Shown here: piece after piece, positions 1 to 10,443 of the stretch | Layout of the letters: each line of letters begins with the position of its first letter | Position numbering within the stretch: position 1 is the first letter of the stretch | Made by a program: the position numbers and the translations under genes | Source of the DNA: Artemia franciscana | Lineage: Eukaryota; Arthropoda; Branchiopoda; Anostraca; Artemiidae | Assembly (NCBI RefSeq): GCF_032884065.1 | Contig: NC_088865.1 | Location: 41,543,428-41,607,427, forward strand | Length of the DNA: 64,000 nt | Reading direction: 5' to 3' | The notes under the pieces: generated by a model | The model's input: only the letters and a program-made list of their open reading frames with translations | Told to the model about the DNA's origin: nothing | The model's database searches: none

Positions 1-350
1 GGGACACAGGGACACAACTACAACGGGGACACCGGGGGAAACAGGGGGATATAAATGACGACCGGGACAAAAAAACTAAAAAGAAAAAAAAACTAAAAAC
101 TAATAAAAAAACTAAAAAATCTAAAAATCTAAATAAGCTAAAAAAGAAAAAAAAAAGGAAAAAAATAAAGGAGAAAAACAAAACTAAAAAACGAATGTAT
201 ATACAGACCGGGACACCGGGATACAAATGACGACCGGGACCCGGGACACAGGGAATATAAATGACGACCGGGACACAGGGACACAACTACAACGGGGACA
301 CCGGGGGAAACAGGGGGATGTAAATGACGACCGGGACACCGGGACAGGGA
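1..350 (+). repeat. 27-bp Helitron-associated minisatellite with A-rich interruption
   Basis: Repeats of a 26-27-bp unit (core GACCGGGACACAGGGAAT followed by ATAAATGAC) occur at 1-70 and 205-350, separated by an A-rich (CTAAAAA)n stretch at about 66-190. The block runs straight into a Helitron helicase fragment at 356. In that helicase frame the 27-bp unit reads as a nine-residue peptide like DRDTGNIND, so the repeat probably expanded inside the coding part of the element. The same unit recurs on the minus strand at 1300-1570, 2335-2400 and 3465-3840. Confidence 0.75.
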
Positions 351-355
351 ATGGT

Positions 356-549
356 CGATTAGCAATCACCATCAACAAAGCTCAAGGGCAATCATTAGAA
401 TCATGAGGTATAGATCTGAATACAGATTGTTTTCCCATGGACCATTATATGTTGCATGTTCAAGAGTCGGTAAACCTGACAATCTATTTATATGCAAAGA
501 CAATGGGACAGCAAAGAATGTTGTATATTCGCAAGTTTTACGTAGTTAA
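356..549 (+). pseudogene. Helitron Pif1-like helicase, C-terminal fragment (broken)
   Basis: This is the C-terminal end of the Pif1-type helicase domain of a Helitron Rep/helicase protein. The first part reads RLAITINKAQGQSLES, the conserved TINKAQGQ motif of superfamily 1 helicases, then meets an in-frame TGA at 404-406. After a one-base frameshift near 433 it continues as [18 protein letters not shown] (helicase motif VI region) and ends QVLRS-stop at 547-549. A complete helicase is several hundred residues longer, so this is a 5'-truncated, dead copy. The Helitron 3' terminus lies about 100 bases downstream on the same strand, which is the expected order. Family assignment is from motif recognition. 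Confidence 0.85.
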
Positions 550-652
550 AACCATATATATATATCTATCTATATTCACAGGTGGGACATAGGGACACAA
601 CTACAATGGCGCGTAACTATTATGGCGCGTAACGACTTACGCGCGCGGGGGG

Positions 653-725
653 GCTTGGGGGGGGCGCGAAGCGCCCCCACCAACTAGGTGTTGGGGTGGC
701 GCGAAGCGCCACCCCAACAGCTAGT
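653..725 (+). mobile_element. Helitron 3' terminus with two consecutive hairpin-CTAG ends
   Basis: Helitrons end in a short GC-rich hairpin followed by CTRR, with T as the next host base. Two such ends lie back to back. The first hairpin has 13-base arms at 655-667 and 671-683 with loop GAA and one mismatch, followed directly by CTAG at 684-687. The second has a perfect 12-bp stem (TTGGGGTGGCGC at 691-702, loop GAA, arm at 706-717), then CAG and CTAG at 721-724, followed by T. The GC content is far above the surroundings. The upstream plus-strand helicase fragment supports the orientation. Confidence 0.75.
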
Positions 726-747
726 ATATATATATATATATATGTTT

Positions 748-941
748 TTAACTACGTAAAACTTGCGAATATACAACATTCTTTGCTGTCCCATTGTCTG
801 TGCATATAAATAGATTGTCAGGTATACCGACTCTTGAACATGCAACATATAATGGTCCATGGGAAAACAATCCGTATTCAGATCTATACCTCATGATTCT
901 AATGATTGCCCTTGAGCTTTGTTGATGGTGATTGCTAATCG
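748..941 (-). pseudogene. Helitron Pif1-like helicase, C-terminal fragment
   Basis: Reverse-strand copy of the helicase C-terminus seen at 356-549. It begins with RLAITINKAQG (complement of 939-941 leftwards), carries the same TGA after LES and the same frameshift, and ends CGTAGTTAA at 748-750. It lies head to head with the plus-strand Helitron end, separated only by a short TA tract at 724-743. The shared lesions indicate that both copies come from an already dead source or from a local inverted duplication. Confidence 0.8.
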
Positions 942-959
942 ACCATTCCCTGAGTCGCC

Positions 960-1130
960 ATCGTCATTTATATATCCATCGTATTTTATATATTTTTTTC
1001 TTTTTAGTTTTTTTGTAGTTTTTACCTTTTTTTTAGTTTTTTTAGTTTTTTTTTTACTTATGTCCTGGTCGTCATTTATACTCCCTGTGTCCCGGTGCTT
1101 TGTTGATTGCTAATCGAACATTCCTTTTGT
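960..1130. repeat. T-rich low-complexity tract
   Basis: Runs of T broken by AG or CC, the complement of the A-rich (CTAAAAA)n segment at 66-190 and of the same type as the long T-rich blocks at 1620-3060. It lies between minus-strand helicase remnants, so it appears to be an internal part of this Helitron group. No gene is supported. Confidence 0.6.
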
Positions 1131-1161
1131 CCCGGTCGCTTTATCTTTGAGTGTCGTCATT

Positions 1162-1513
1162 TATTTAGATTGTCAGGTTTACCGACTCTTGAACATGCAA
1201 CATATAATTGTCCATGGGAAAAACAATCCATATTCAGACCTATACCTCATGATTCTAATGATTGCCCTTGAGCTTTGTTGATGGTGATTGCTAATTGAAC
1301 ATTCCCTGTGTCCCGGTAGTCATTTATATTCCCAGTATCCCGGTCGTCATTTGTGTCCCAGTGTTCCAGTCTGTAATTTCTCTTTGAGCGTCCCGTTCGT
1401 CTTTGTTTGATGGTGAGCTTTGTTGCCCCTTGAGCTTTGTTGATGGTGATTGCTAATCGAACATTGCCTGTGTCCCCGTCGTCATTTATGTCCCCCTGTG
1501 CCCCCGGCGTCAC
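1162..1513 (-). pseudogene. Helitron helicase fragments with coding-frame minisatellite
   Basis: A minus-strand reading frame (1513 to 1247) contains two helicase tags, RLAITINKAQG and QLAITINKAQGQSLES, separated by a decayed spacer and by in-frame nonapeptide repeats DRDTGNIND and YRDTGNV. The helicase remnant continues to about 1162 in a different frame, with a degraded version of the motif VI region. The peptide repeat corresponds to the 27-bp minisatellite that flanks every helicase fragment here. It is not a functional gene: the N-terminal Rep and most of the helicase are missing. Confidence 0.7.
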
Positions 1514-3100
1514 CGTTGTAGTTGTAGCCCTGCGTCCCGGTCGTCATTTATATTCCCTGTGTCCCGGTCGTCATCCCGGTATACATTCGTACATTGAATT
1601 GGTATATGATGAAATAAATTTTTAATTTTTTCCCTTTTTTTCCTTTTAGTTTTTTTTTTATTGGTTTTGACCTTTTTTTAGGTTTTTTAGCTTTTTTATT
1701 TTTTCTTTTTAGTTTTTTTTGAAGTTTTTATCTTTTTAATTTTTTTTATTTTTATTTATATTTTTTTAGTTTTCTTTTTCTCCTTTATTTTTCAGTTTTT
1801 TCCTTTTTTTAGTTTTTTTTCTTTTTTAGTTCTTTTAGTTTTTACCTTTTTTAGTTTTTTTTAGTTTTTTAGATGAAAATTTTTTTAGTTTTTTTCCTTT
1901 TTTTCTTTTTAGTTTTTTATTGGTTTTTACCTTTTTTTTAGCTTTTTCAGTTTTTTTTCGTTTTTTCTATTTACTTTTTTAGTTTTTATCTTTTTTATTT
2001 TTTTTTTATTTTTATTAATTTTATTAGTTTTCTTTTTCTCTTCTATTTTTCAGTTTTTTCCTTTTTTTTAAGTTTTTTTTTAGTTTTTAGTTTAGGTTTT
2101 TTTTAGTTTTTAGTTTTTAGTTTTTTTAGTTTTTTTAGTTTTTTAGCTTTTTTATTTTTTTTATTAGTTTTTAGTTTTTTTTGTAGTTTTTGCCTTTTTT
2201 TAGTTTTTTTCAGTTTTTTTTTAGTTTTTAGTTTTTTACCTTTTTTTACGTTTTTTACGTCACCTGATCCACAGATCCACAGATCCATAGACAGACAGAC
2301 AACTTATTTTTCGGCGTCACCGTTGTAGTTGTAGCCCTGCGTCCCGGTCGTCATTTATATTCCCTGTGTCCCGGTCGTTATCCCGGTATACATTCGTTTT
2401 TGAATTGGCATATGATGAAATAAATTTTTAATTTTTTCCCTTTTTTTCCTTTTAGTTTTTTTTTATTGGTTTTGACCTTTTTTTAGGTTTTTTAGCTTTT
2501 TTATTTTTTCTTTTTAGTTTTTTTTTGAAGTTTTTATCTTTTTAATTTTTTTTTATTTTTATTTATATTTTTTTAGTTTTCTTTTTCTCCTTTATTTTTC
2601 AGTTTTTTCCTTTTTTTAGGTTTTTTTTTCTTTTTTAGTTCTTTTAGTTTTTACCTTTTTTACTTTTTTTTAGTTTTTTAGATGAAAATTTTTTTAGTTT
2701 TTTTCCTTTTTTTCTTTTTAGTTTTTTATTGGTTTTTACCTTTTTTTAGCTTTTTCAGTTTTTTTTCGTTTTTTCTTTTTACTTTTTTAGTTTTTATCTT
2801 TTTTATTTTTTTTATTTTTATTAATTTTATTAGTTTTCTTTTTCTCTTCTATTTTTCAGTTTTTTCCTTTTTTTTAAGTTTTTTTTTTAGTTTTTAGTTT
2901 AGGTTTTTTTTTAGTTTTTAGTTTTTTAGTTTTTTTAGTTTTTTTAGTTTTTTAGCTTTTTTATTTTTTTTATTAGTTTTTAGTTTTTTTTGTAGTTTTT
3001 GCCTTTTTTTAGTTTTTTCAGTTTTTTTTTTTAGTTTTTTACCTTTTTTTACGTTTTTTACGTCACCTGATCCACAGATCCACAGATCCACAGACAACTT
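1506..3100. repeat. 807-bp tandem duplication of T-rich Helitron-internal DNA
   Basis: The segment starting GGCGTCACCGTTGTAGTTG occurs at 1506 and again at 2313. Each copy runs through minisatellite units, a ~600-base T-rich tract broken by AG, and ends with ACGTCACCTGATCC and GATCCACA repeats (about 2256-2310 and 3059-3100). The copies are nearly identical along their length, with only small indels in the T runs, so the duplication is recent. Lysine-rich reading frames on the minus strand and phenylalanine-rich ones on the plus strand are consequences of base composition. Confidence 0.85.
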
Positions 3101-3104
3101 ATCT

Positions 3105-3258
<154 letters not shown>

Positions 3259-3259
3259 T

Positions 3260-3453
3260 TTAACTACGTAAAACTTGCGAATATACAACATTCTTGGCTG
3301 TCCCATTGTCTGTGCAAATAAATAGATTGTCAGGTTTACCGACTCTTGAACATGCAATATATAATTGTCCATGGGAAAACAATCTGTATTCAGATCTATA
3401 CCTCATTATTCTAATGATTGCCCTTGAGCTTTGTTGATGGTGATTGCTAATCG
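3260..3453 (-). pseudogene. Helitron Pif1-like helicase, C-terminal fragment
   Basis: Third well-preserved copy of the helicase C-terminus, on the minus strand. It starts with RLAITINKAQG at 3453 and ends at the CGTAGTTAA stop (3260-3262). The codon after GAA-TCA is changed relative to the other copies (the TCATGAGG of the others is TAATGAGG here). The frameshift in the HGPLYVACSRV region is retained. It is bounded by a TA microsatellite on the left and 27-bp minisatellite units on the right. Confidence 0.8.
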
Positions 3454-3464
3454 AACATTCCCTG

Positions 3465-3840
3465 TGTCCCCAACGTCATTTATTTATCCCCCTGTGCCCC
3501 CCGGCGTCCCCGTTGTAGTTGTTTCCCTGTGTCCCGGTCGTCATTTGTGTCCTGGTGTCCTAGTCTGTAATTTCTCTTTGAGTGTCGCGGTCATCATTTA
3601 TATTCCCTGTGTCTCGGTGTTCCGGTCGGCATTTTTGTCCCGGTCGTCATTTGTAACCCGGTCTGTAATTTCTCTTTGACTGTCCTGGTCGTCGTTTATA
3701 TTCCCTGTGTCCCGGTTTTCATTTGTGTCCCGGTGCTTTGTTGATGGTGATTGCTAATCGAACATTCCTTGTGTCCCGGTCACTTTCTCTTTGAGTGTCC
3801 CGGTCGTCATTTGTGTCCCGATGTCCCGGTGTGTAATTTC
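3465..3840 (-). repeat. 27-bp Helitron-associated minisatellite, minus orientation
   Basis: Irregular array of the complement of GACCGGGACACAGGGAAT with ATAAATGAC or CAAATGAC, interrupted by TTTCTCTTTGAGTG segments and by a short helicase tag at about 3738-3765. It is the same repeat as at 1-350, in reverse orientation. Confidence 0.7.
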
Positions 3841-3845
3841 GTCAA

Positions 3846-3890
3846 TCAACAAACATGACGTCAGTCGACACACAAACATGACGTCACTCG

Positions 3891-3921
<31 letters not shown>

Positions 3922-3952
3922 ACTTATATATATATATATATATATATATAGC
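3846..3952. repeat. CATGACGTCA duplicate with (CA)n and (TA)n microsatellites
   Basis: Two copies of AACATGACGTCANTCGACACAC at about 3851 and 3875 lead into (CA)n at 3891-3916 and (TA)n at about 3925-3950. It closes the Helitron-derived block; beyond it the base composition changes. Confidence 0.75.
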
Positions 3953-4380
3953 ACACTAGGGCTGGTTTGGGTAAATTAAAGTGAAATATTTTTAAGAATG
4001 ATATAAGTATTTTAAGAATGTTAAGGTTGCTTATATCATTTCTAAAGTACTTCACTTTCATTTATCTCAAGCCCCTTTCCCAATGTTCAAATATACAGAG
4101 CAAATTATATAATTCCCATACGTTTTATCATAGCCTACATCACTCTTTTGCTGCGACTTAATACCCGTAAATTGGTGCAACTTAATCCACGAGTAAATAG
4201 TGGTGTAGGTACGGAAAATAGTATACTATTTTTTTTTCATCACCACTGCGTTAATATATTAAAGAATATTTATAAACATAGTCACACCGTAACCCTAGCA
4301 TATTTTAGGAGCTATAAGAAATGTGTCTTTTTTTTGTTTCTAAAATAAATCGACATTAGGCGTTTAATCCCTGCGGAAAA
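3953..4380. other. Unassigned AT-rich DNA with an imperfect hairpin
   Basis: No gene seen. An imperfect inverted repeat built on AAAGTGAAATA and ATGATATAAG spans about 3975-4070. The rest is AT-rich unique sequence. Confidence 0.4.
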
Positions 4381-4640
4381 TGCTCACTCCCCTTTAAAAA
4401 ATACCCCCACCCGTAAAGTTTTCCTCTTGGAAATTGTCCCGCAGAAAATAATCCCTCCTAAAAAAAATAACCTCATAGAAAATCCCTCCTGTGGAAAATA
4501 CCTTCCAAGGAGCCCCCCCCCCCCCCTGAAAATTTCCCTCAACAGTCTACACCTTGAAAAATGCCCCTCCAGAAAGTTCTCTTCCGTAAATTCCCCCCTG
4601 ATAATTTCCCTTATATCCCCCTGGATTATTCCTGATGTTC
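4380..4640 (+). repeat. Degenerate GGAAAATACCCC-type minisatellite
   Basis: Irregular 14-18-base units of the form CCTGGAAAATACCCC. The same pattern occurs at 9540-9780 and 54975-55340 (same orientation) and at 14765-14990 and 22330-22530 (opposite orientation). Reading frames through it give proline/lysine-rich or GYFPRG-like peptides that are by-products of the repeat. Confidence 0.65.
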
Positions 4641-5630
4641 ATTAGAAGAGAAATCTAAAGTTCTACTCACCTGTTTAAGTCAGAGAAAATCCAATAGAGT
4701 TGCCTATAATAGAGAGCCATAAGGGTTCAATGAATCAATATTCTTTTTCCAGAGACATTGATAATACATAATTGTGTTTATATCTCTCATGCGTTTTTCC
4801 ATAGGTTACTCTTTTGTTTCAACTTAATATTAGTAAACGAATAAAAAATACATTTTGAAAAGTGATATAAGTATATCTAAAAAGATGCAAAAGGTAATGT
4901 TCATTTCTTGGGGACGAGGAAAAGAAGTTTAACACTTGAATTCTATAATTTTGTTATTATTAATGTATATTAAATTAAAATTAACTGTCTTTCGTCCCAA
5001 TACACCCCCTGTCACCTAATCAAACAATATCAATCTTACTAACCATAGTTCCCCACTAACATATTTACTTTTTATTTATGAATGAGATTTACACAATATT
5101 TCACAACATTTCCACGATGTTTTGAATTTGCATTTTCCTTGTTTTTGTTTTCTTTTTCTTTTTAGTGTGTTCTGACTTACCTGACTTATAGCTTTTGATG
5201 ACAATTTGCTTTTTTGTAGCTTTAAAGTCTCAAAAAAACATCCCTTGTAAAAATAACTGACTGATGATAATCAGTGCGCAACATTATAGCGTTGCCTTTA
5301 GTAAAGGACCATAAGGCTTTATTGTTTTACACAAACATATATTTCTGCCGGAGGCACTTCATATGGTAAGAGTGCAGATATAAACCTCGTAGGGGGTCTC
5401 ATTCAATTAAAAATTGAAAGTTTTAGTGCCCTTTTCACGAGTTAAAGTGGCCGAAGTAGAACCAACCCCCCACTGCCTCCCCCTGGGGGTTAAGGATAAC
5501 CCCCAAAGCCCTCGAGGTAAGGACTTTAAGTTGTGTAAGGTATCTATTATTATTACATTTTGTTTTTTTTTATTGGGAAAGAGGGCATGGTTGGGTACTC
5601 TGCCTCCAAAAAGGTTTGGGCTATTAAATT
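4641..5630. other. Unassigned AT-rich intergenic DNA
   Basis: No exon, RNA gene or recognised element is visible. Short homopolymer runs only. Confidence 0.4.
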
Positions 5631-6430
5631 AACACTTTAAATTAATGTTGAGAAAGATGCCAAACGCAATCAAAACAGAAAAGAGCTTCTTGATTTTAAA
5701 GAGGAAACATCAATAATATCTAAGGAGCGGCTAAGGGTATTAGGTTTGAATTCCCAAGGTATGTCGAGAGGATGATGAAAACAGAATTGGGGGGGGGGAC
5801 TCCTCCTTCTTGATCGTTTTAGATGTGTCCCTTCTATTCAGCAGTGACTGAAATTTTATAATTGTCATTTTGTTCGAACTAGTCTAAAAGGTCTAATAGA
5901 TATATCTCCAGGGATACCATGTCCAAATAGCCCCGATGCAAGGATTGTTAATGATGCAAATTACCCATTGTCTACCCGCAGAATTAACCATTAGGAAAAG
6001 AGAAACATTCGAGTCTGGGTGTATCTAGAAAGGCTAAGGATATTAGGTGGAAATTTGGAGAATGTTTTGGGTATTGAGCTTGATTTTTTTTCAGGACATG
6101 ACGAGGGACTCTTGAAAATTTGTTTAAGACCATCAGTGCCCTGCGATGCTCTTTTTAGTCGCCCTGCCTCCAAAAATAATTAATCAAAATTCTGAAATTG
6201 AAATATTTTTCAAAAAGTCAAAAGTTCAAGTAACTGTACCTATGGGGATGACATAACCCCCCTCTGCTTTGTAGAGGGATGATGAACACAATAAAACACA
6301 CTTTGTGTGTATGCTGATTGTTAGAAGGACATATCATCAATATCTAAAGAACGGCTGGGTCAATTCAGTTGAAAAATATTATGGGATTTTGAGGAGGTTG
6401 TTATAGAGTTGTCAAAGGGCTATTAGGCCC
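5631..6430 (+). repeat. Diverged copies of the ~120-bp minisatellite
   Basis: Degraded units with the signature ATATCTAAGGAGCGGCTAAG (5717 and 6343 areas) and GGGTATTAGGTTTGAA-like segments match the minisatellite at 18690-19440 and 42320-45390. Units are separated and decayed, so this looks like an old array. Confidence 0.5.
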
Positions 6431-7500
6431 CTTGCTCTTTATTAATGCTTATACCCCATCACTGTACAGAATTTTGAAAAAGATATTTTTTAAACAGCAA
6501 AATGTCTAGTAAATTTGCATTATTTTTTCTCTTTTATTTTTTTTTTTTATTTTTTTTCCTTTTCCTTTTTTCCTTTTTTTCCAGAAATACATACCGGCCG
6601 GGTGCTAGTTTTAATTCTTGCTGCCGCTTGTCTTCTAACCGCACATTTCTTGACGCAAGTATTCTAACTGTATATTTCTTAATTCTTCATTTTCGTTGAT
6701 CAATACTTTAGACATTTTTTCAATACCATTTACCTTAGCTGCTCGGCTTAGTCCTGTTACATTTGTTTGTCTGAATTGTTCATTGGTCCTCTTGGCATTA
6801 TGAAACTCCTTAAAACTATTTTTGTAAGTAGACTCACTGCACTTCGTATTTTATAGTAATAATTGTAAATTTGTTGTTTTTGGATCGTCCTATAAGCATG
6901 GTTTTACTTATCATATACAATTCACAATAGACAATAGGGAAGCCTTGCTGTGAAAAGGGTAGTATTTTATATATAGCTAAATTTGATTTGGTTTAATTTG
7001 GTCTGGTTTGAAATATAAACCTTCTGGATTAATAAAATAACTAATGAAATAAAATAATAAAATAAAACTAATAAAATAAGCAATATTTTTTTTTGCGCAA
7101 ACATTGCTTGAAGCAAACTTCAGAGGTGATTAAACATTTTAAAAATTTGTTGAATATTTTACTTCTTCAATAACATGGTCAAATAGATATTTTTCAAAGC
7201 TAGAGGGTGTTATTCATGCCTCCAACTGGTGCCCAAAATTGGCTATGTATTTTAATCTCTTTAGTAGCTAATTCTAAATTCTCCTGCATAAAAAATTGCT
7301 CCATTTTATTACAGATTAAGAACAAACCAATTGTTCTTGATATTTTTGTCAAAACTGGACTGTTTATAAATTCCTCAACTAATACTTAGCAAATATAAAA
7401 AACAAACGTAATTTGCGCCTTATTTTATTTCATTTTGTTTGGCGCAAATCCTTTGCAACCGCGTCTAAAAAAGTAAGTAAAAAATTATATCCTATATTTA
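6431..7500. other. Unassigned AT-rich DNA
   Basis: Contains a T-rich run at 6530-6580 and AATAAAATAA simple repeats at 7030-7085. No supported gene. Confidence 0.4.
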
Positions 7501-7504
7501 AGAA

Positions 7505-7590
7505 TCCATATTTCCTTGCGACGATAAGATTTGAACCTACCTGCCTTTGCATTTAGCACAAGGTCTGATGCGCTTTCCCATTACAAGATA
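7505..7590 (-). pseudogene. tRNA-like remnant (possible tRNA-derived SINE)
   Basis: On the minus strand the sequence contains GGTAGGTTCAAATC, close to the internal B box / T-arm of a tRNA, followed by TTATCGTCGCA resembling a 3' acceptor strand. GGGAAAGCGCATCAGAC upstream resembles a D-arm. The 5' acceptor strand and a good anticodon stem are not recognisable, so this is not a functional tRNA. A tRNA pseudogene or the head of a SINE are both possible. Confidence 0.4.
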
Positions 7591-7639
7591 TTTACAATTA
7601 TGTACAATCTTGTATATGATATTTCATGTTATTATTACC

Positions 7640-7705
7640 AACCCGCCTCAGGTGGCTTGGTGCTGTGGTGAGTAGTTAGTAGTATAGAAGTAGTTACTTA
7701 CTAAT
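7640..7705 (+). mobile_element. LINE family B 3' tail fragment
   Basis: GCCTCAGGTGGCTTGGTGCTGTGGTGAG followed by GTAGTTAGTAGTA is the terminal part of the LINE whose longer copies lie at 10444-10962 and 46975-48640. The (GTA)n tail is characteristic of this family here. Confidence 0.6.
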
Positions 7706-8029
7706 ACAACTAAGAAAAGCCATAGGTTTTATTCTATTTGTTATTATCTTTGAAAAAACGTGTCGTGTTAAGTATTAGGCTACTATATTTCACATCAAAC
7801 ATGACTATTTGAGTCTCCTTTGGGTAAGGGGGATCAAAGTTTAAGTCAATCTTTTGTAATTACTTTCACATCAAGTAAGGTTTATGATGTTATCAATGTT
7901 ATAGAGACAGCTGATGTGAACTTAGTAGAGAACAAACAACAGTCTATAAGTAACTGAAAGCTAACGTAATACGAATATCTAGTAAACACGAGAATCTAGT
8001 AAACTAACGAAAGTAATCAGTGACATTGG
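7706..8029. other. Unassigned AT-rich DNA
   Basis: Nothing recognised. Confidence 0.4.
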
Positions 8030-8465
8030 ACATTTATACGGATAGAAATGCTTCCATAAATGAGGGGGTATGCGTTTTTTCAATTCCTAGCTCTTTTCGC
8101 TGAAGTTTGGCCTTTAGTTCCCGGTGCAGTAGGAGCACATGCTCAAGGACAAGAGTAATTGGAAGGGGATAAAATATGTTTTTCAAAATACTTCAAGAAA
8201 GAATTTAACTTTCTTGTAAACTTTAGTGTATAGAGTGGGGGCTTAAAAAGGGGGCATCCCTCTCACATACCGGTTAGTTTTTGTTAATTTTAAGTCTTAA
8301 AGCCGCTCATTTATTATGTCTATAAAAAAATTAATCTGAACTCTGTATAAGATCAATTATTTAATGTATATGGTTTTTAAAAGTCAGTTTTAGAGTTTTG
8401 TTTACTATTGACACTAATCACTTTTTTCTTATAGTTTGTTACCACGAACTGTCTGAAACTGTAGA
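8030..8465 (+). mobile_element. Old, diverged composite palindromic element fragment
   Basis: 8040-8300 retains the outline of palindrome A: a left arm with ATGAGGGGGTATGCG, and a right arm with AACTTTAGTGTATAGAGTG and GTTAATTTTAAGTCTTAA. 8375-8465 is the end of module R1 (TTTTAGAGTTTTGTTTACTATTG and GTTACCACGAACTGTCTGA). Divergence is much higher than in copies to the right, so this is an old insertion. Confidence 0.55.
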
Positions 8466-9535
8466 TTTGCCTCGTAAAGCAATAGAAATAAATGACCTAA
8501 AAGCTAATGAAAACAAACAACGAAGCAAAAACTTAAAACAAAGAGGAATTACCCTTGCAATTAGAAGATTGCCACCCAATCCCCTAGACCCCTTATTCAT
8601 TACAGGACTGTCCACAGAAATCATTCAACTGCATTTTACTGATTACAACGATTAAAATTTAATTATTAAGCATAATTCTCTGATTTCTGAATATCATTTT
8701 GTTGCGAAATCTGTATGCTTTTACTCTGGCTTTTGAAATAAGTGTGGGTGTTTCAAAGAAAAGCTGTGGTACTACCCAATTGGTGGTGGCAGCTACACAT
8801 GATACAACAGATAATGCTCTTGGGATTTGTGTATAATGGTAACACACAAACTGAAATTAGCTATATATGCTCTCCTTTGTTTTGTTTAATTTATCATTGC
8901 TCCATTGTCCATTAAAAGCGTTTATTCATTTTCGTACATTTTCTTTTTGAAGATCTATTGCTCAGAAAGAGGTAGTTCATGTTTTTGTGGCTATTTGATA
9001 GCATCGATAGACTTTAAATACAACAAAAGAGAAGTTAATGGTTAGAAGATTTTCTTTACTCTTTCAACTTTTGAAAGAGGGAGGCCTCAAGCAAAATACA
9101 ATAATTAGCAAATCAAAAAGTTTAAATTTTATTAAAAAGCATAATTAAAATATTAATTGGGAGAAACAAATTTTAAAGAAGGAATAAAAAAATATTAAAA
9201 AGGAAAATACAAACGAAAGTCGACGGAAAGTGCTCTACTTCGCACGAGTTCTTAACAGATACATTAAGTAAGAAATGTACGCATCACACATCTTGTTAAT
9301 ATTTTGTTTAAATCTTTATAATTGAAGGCCAAAACTCGGCCTAATATTGCTCAATATAACAACCCCAACTCTTTACCACAAATCTTTTAGCAGAAAATTA
9401 GGCATTTTACACTTCATAACAGCCTAAGTCAGGCCAAGATTCTCAACCTCAAGACGACAATGAGCTAAGTCGCTGCCGCAGACTAACTCGGTACAAAAAA
9501 GTTCTGATACGGTATAAAATCCGGGTCTATGCGTT
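8466..9535. other. Unassigned DNA
   Basis: A plus-strand reading frame at 8398-8655 starts inside the R1 remnant and reaches a stop at 8655. It has no recognised domain and is not called a gene. The remainder is AT-rich and featureless. Confidence 0.35.
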
Positions 9536-9785
9536 TAAACCCCCTCGATGATTACTCCCCCGGGAAACACCTCCCTGGAAAACACCCCCTCGGAATATAC
9601 CCCAGGCAGAAACAAATCCCAGCAGAAAATACCCTCCTGAAAAATACCCCTTCAGAAAATACCGCCGGGAAAACAATCCTCCGAGGAAAACACTCCTGTG
9701 AAAAATAAATCCCTGGAAAATACCCCCCTTGAAAAATAGTCCCCCCTGGAAACTATTCCCCCGTGGAAAATAAGGCTTCCAAATT
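9536..9785 (+). repeat. Degenerate GGAAAATACCCC-type minisatellite
   Basis: More than a dozen irregular units such as CCTGGAAAACACCCCC and CCTGAAAAATACCCC. Same family as 4380-4640. Confidence 0.7.
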
Positions 9786-10149
9786 TTAAAATTTTATTTG
9801 ATTTTTTTTTATTTCCGTAGGGGGAGTAATTTTGGTACTTGTATATTATTCACCACTTACTCAAGTTTACAAGGTGTAAAACCGAGAAAAAACCGGTTCT
9901 TTGTAAGTTTTTTTTCAGCTTAGGACGAGACAAGACAAAAACAAGTACAGAATATATGGGAAATACATAATTTAGGCTATATATTTGCACATCAGGGGGG
10001 GGGAGGGGTAAAGTATTTGAACAGTTTGAAGTCAGAAAACAATTCTTTCTAGTATATGGCCGCTAAAAAATTACAGACTAGTGTCGGATTAAATTAAATA
10101 GTTTGCGTTAAAGTTTGACTCTTTCTCTCATCTCTACTTTTTAATTAAA
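9786..10149. other. Unassigned DNA, includes a G run
   Basis: GGCTATATATTTGCACATCAGGGGGG at about 9972 resembles GGCTATATATTTGTATATTACGGCGGGG at 46623, so a short dispersed repeat is possible. No gene. Confidence 0.35.
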
Positions 10150-10440
10150 CTAAAAAAAACAAGTTTTTTTTAACTGCAAGTAAGCAGCGACATTAAAAAT
10201 TAAAATGAACAGATATTATACCGTCTATGAAAGGGATTGTCCCCTCCTTAACGCCTCGATCTTTACGCTAAAGTTTTTTTATTGTTTAAAAAGTAGAGTT
10301 GTGACAAAGAGTCAAATTTTAGCATAAAGAGCTGGGCGTTGAGGAGGGGACAACTCCTTTCATATACGGAATAATTTCTGTTCGTTTTAATTTTTAATGT
10401 CACTCCTTACTTGCAGTTAAAAAAAAAAGTTTTTATTTAT
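10150..10440. mobile_element. Palindrome B (solo composite-element palindrome)
   Basis: Left arm begins AACAAGTTTTTTTTAACTGC and carries AGTAAGCAGCGACATT; the right arm ends AATGTCACTCCTTACTTGCAGT. Inner segments TTTACGCTAAAGTTTT and AATTTTAGCATAAAGAG face each other. It lies directly against a LINE fragment that starts mid-ORF at 10444, suggesting insertion into the LINE. Confidence 0.75.
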
Positions 10441-10443
10441 TTA

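Noticed and set aside
2103..2288. Lysine-rich minus-strand frame, and the matching phenylalanine-rich frame at 2682-2897
   Set aside because: Direct consequence of T-rich low-complexity DNA, with the same composition in the duplicated copy.
8398..8655. 85-codon plus-strand frame with an apparent TTTCTTATAG acceptor
   Set aside because: The supposed acceptor and following bases are the end of a diverged R1 module (GTTACCACGAACTGT), and the rest has no recognised domain.
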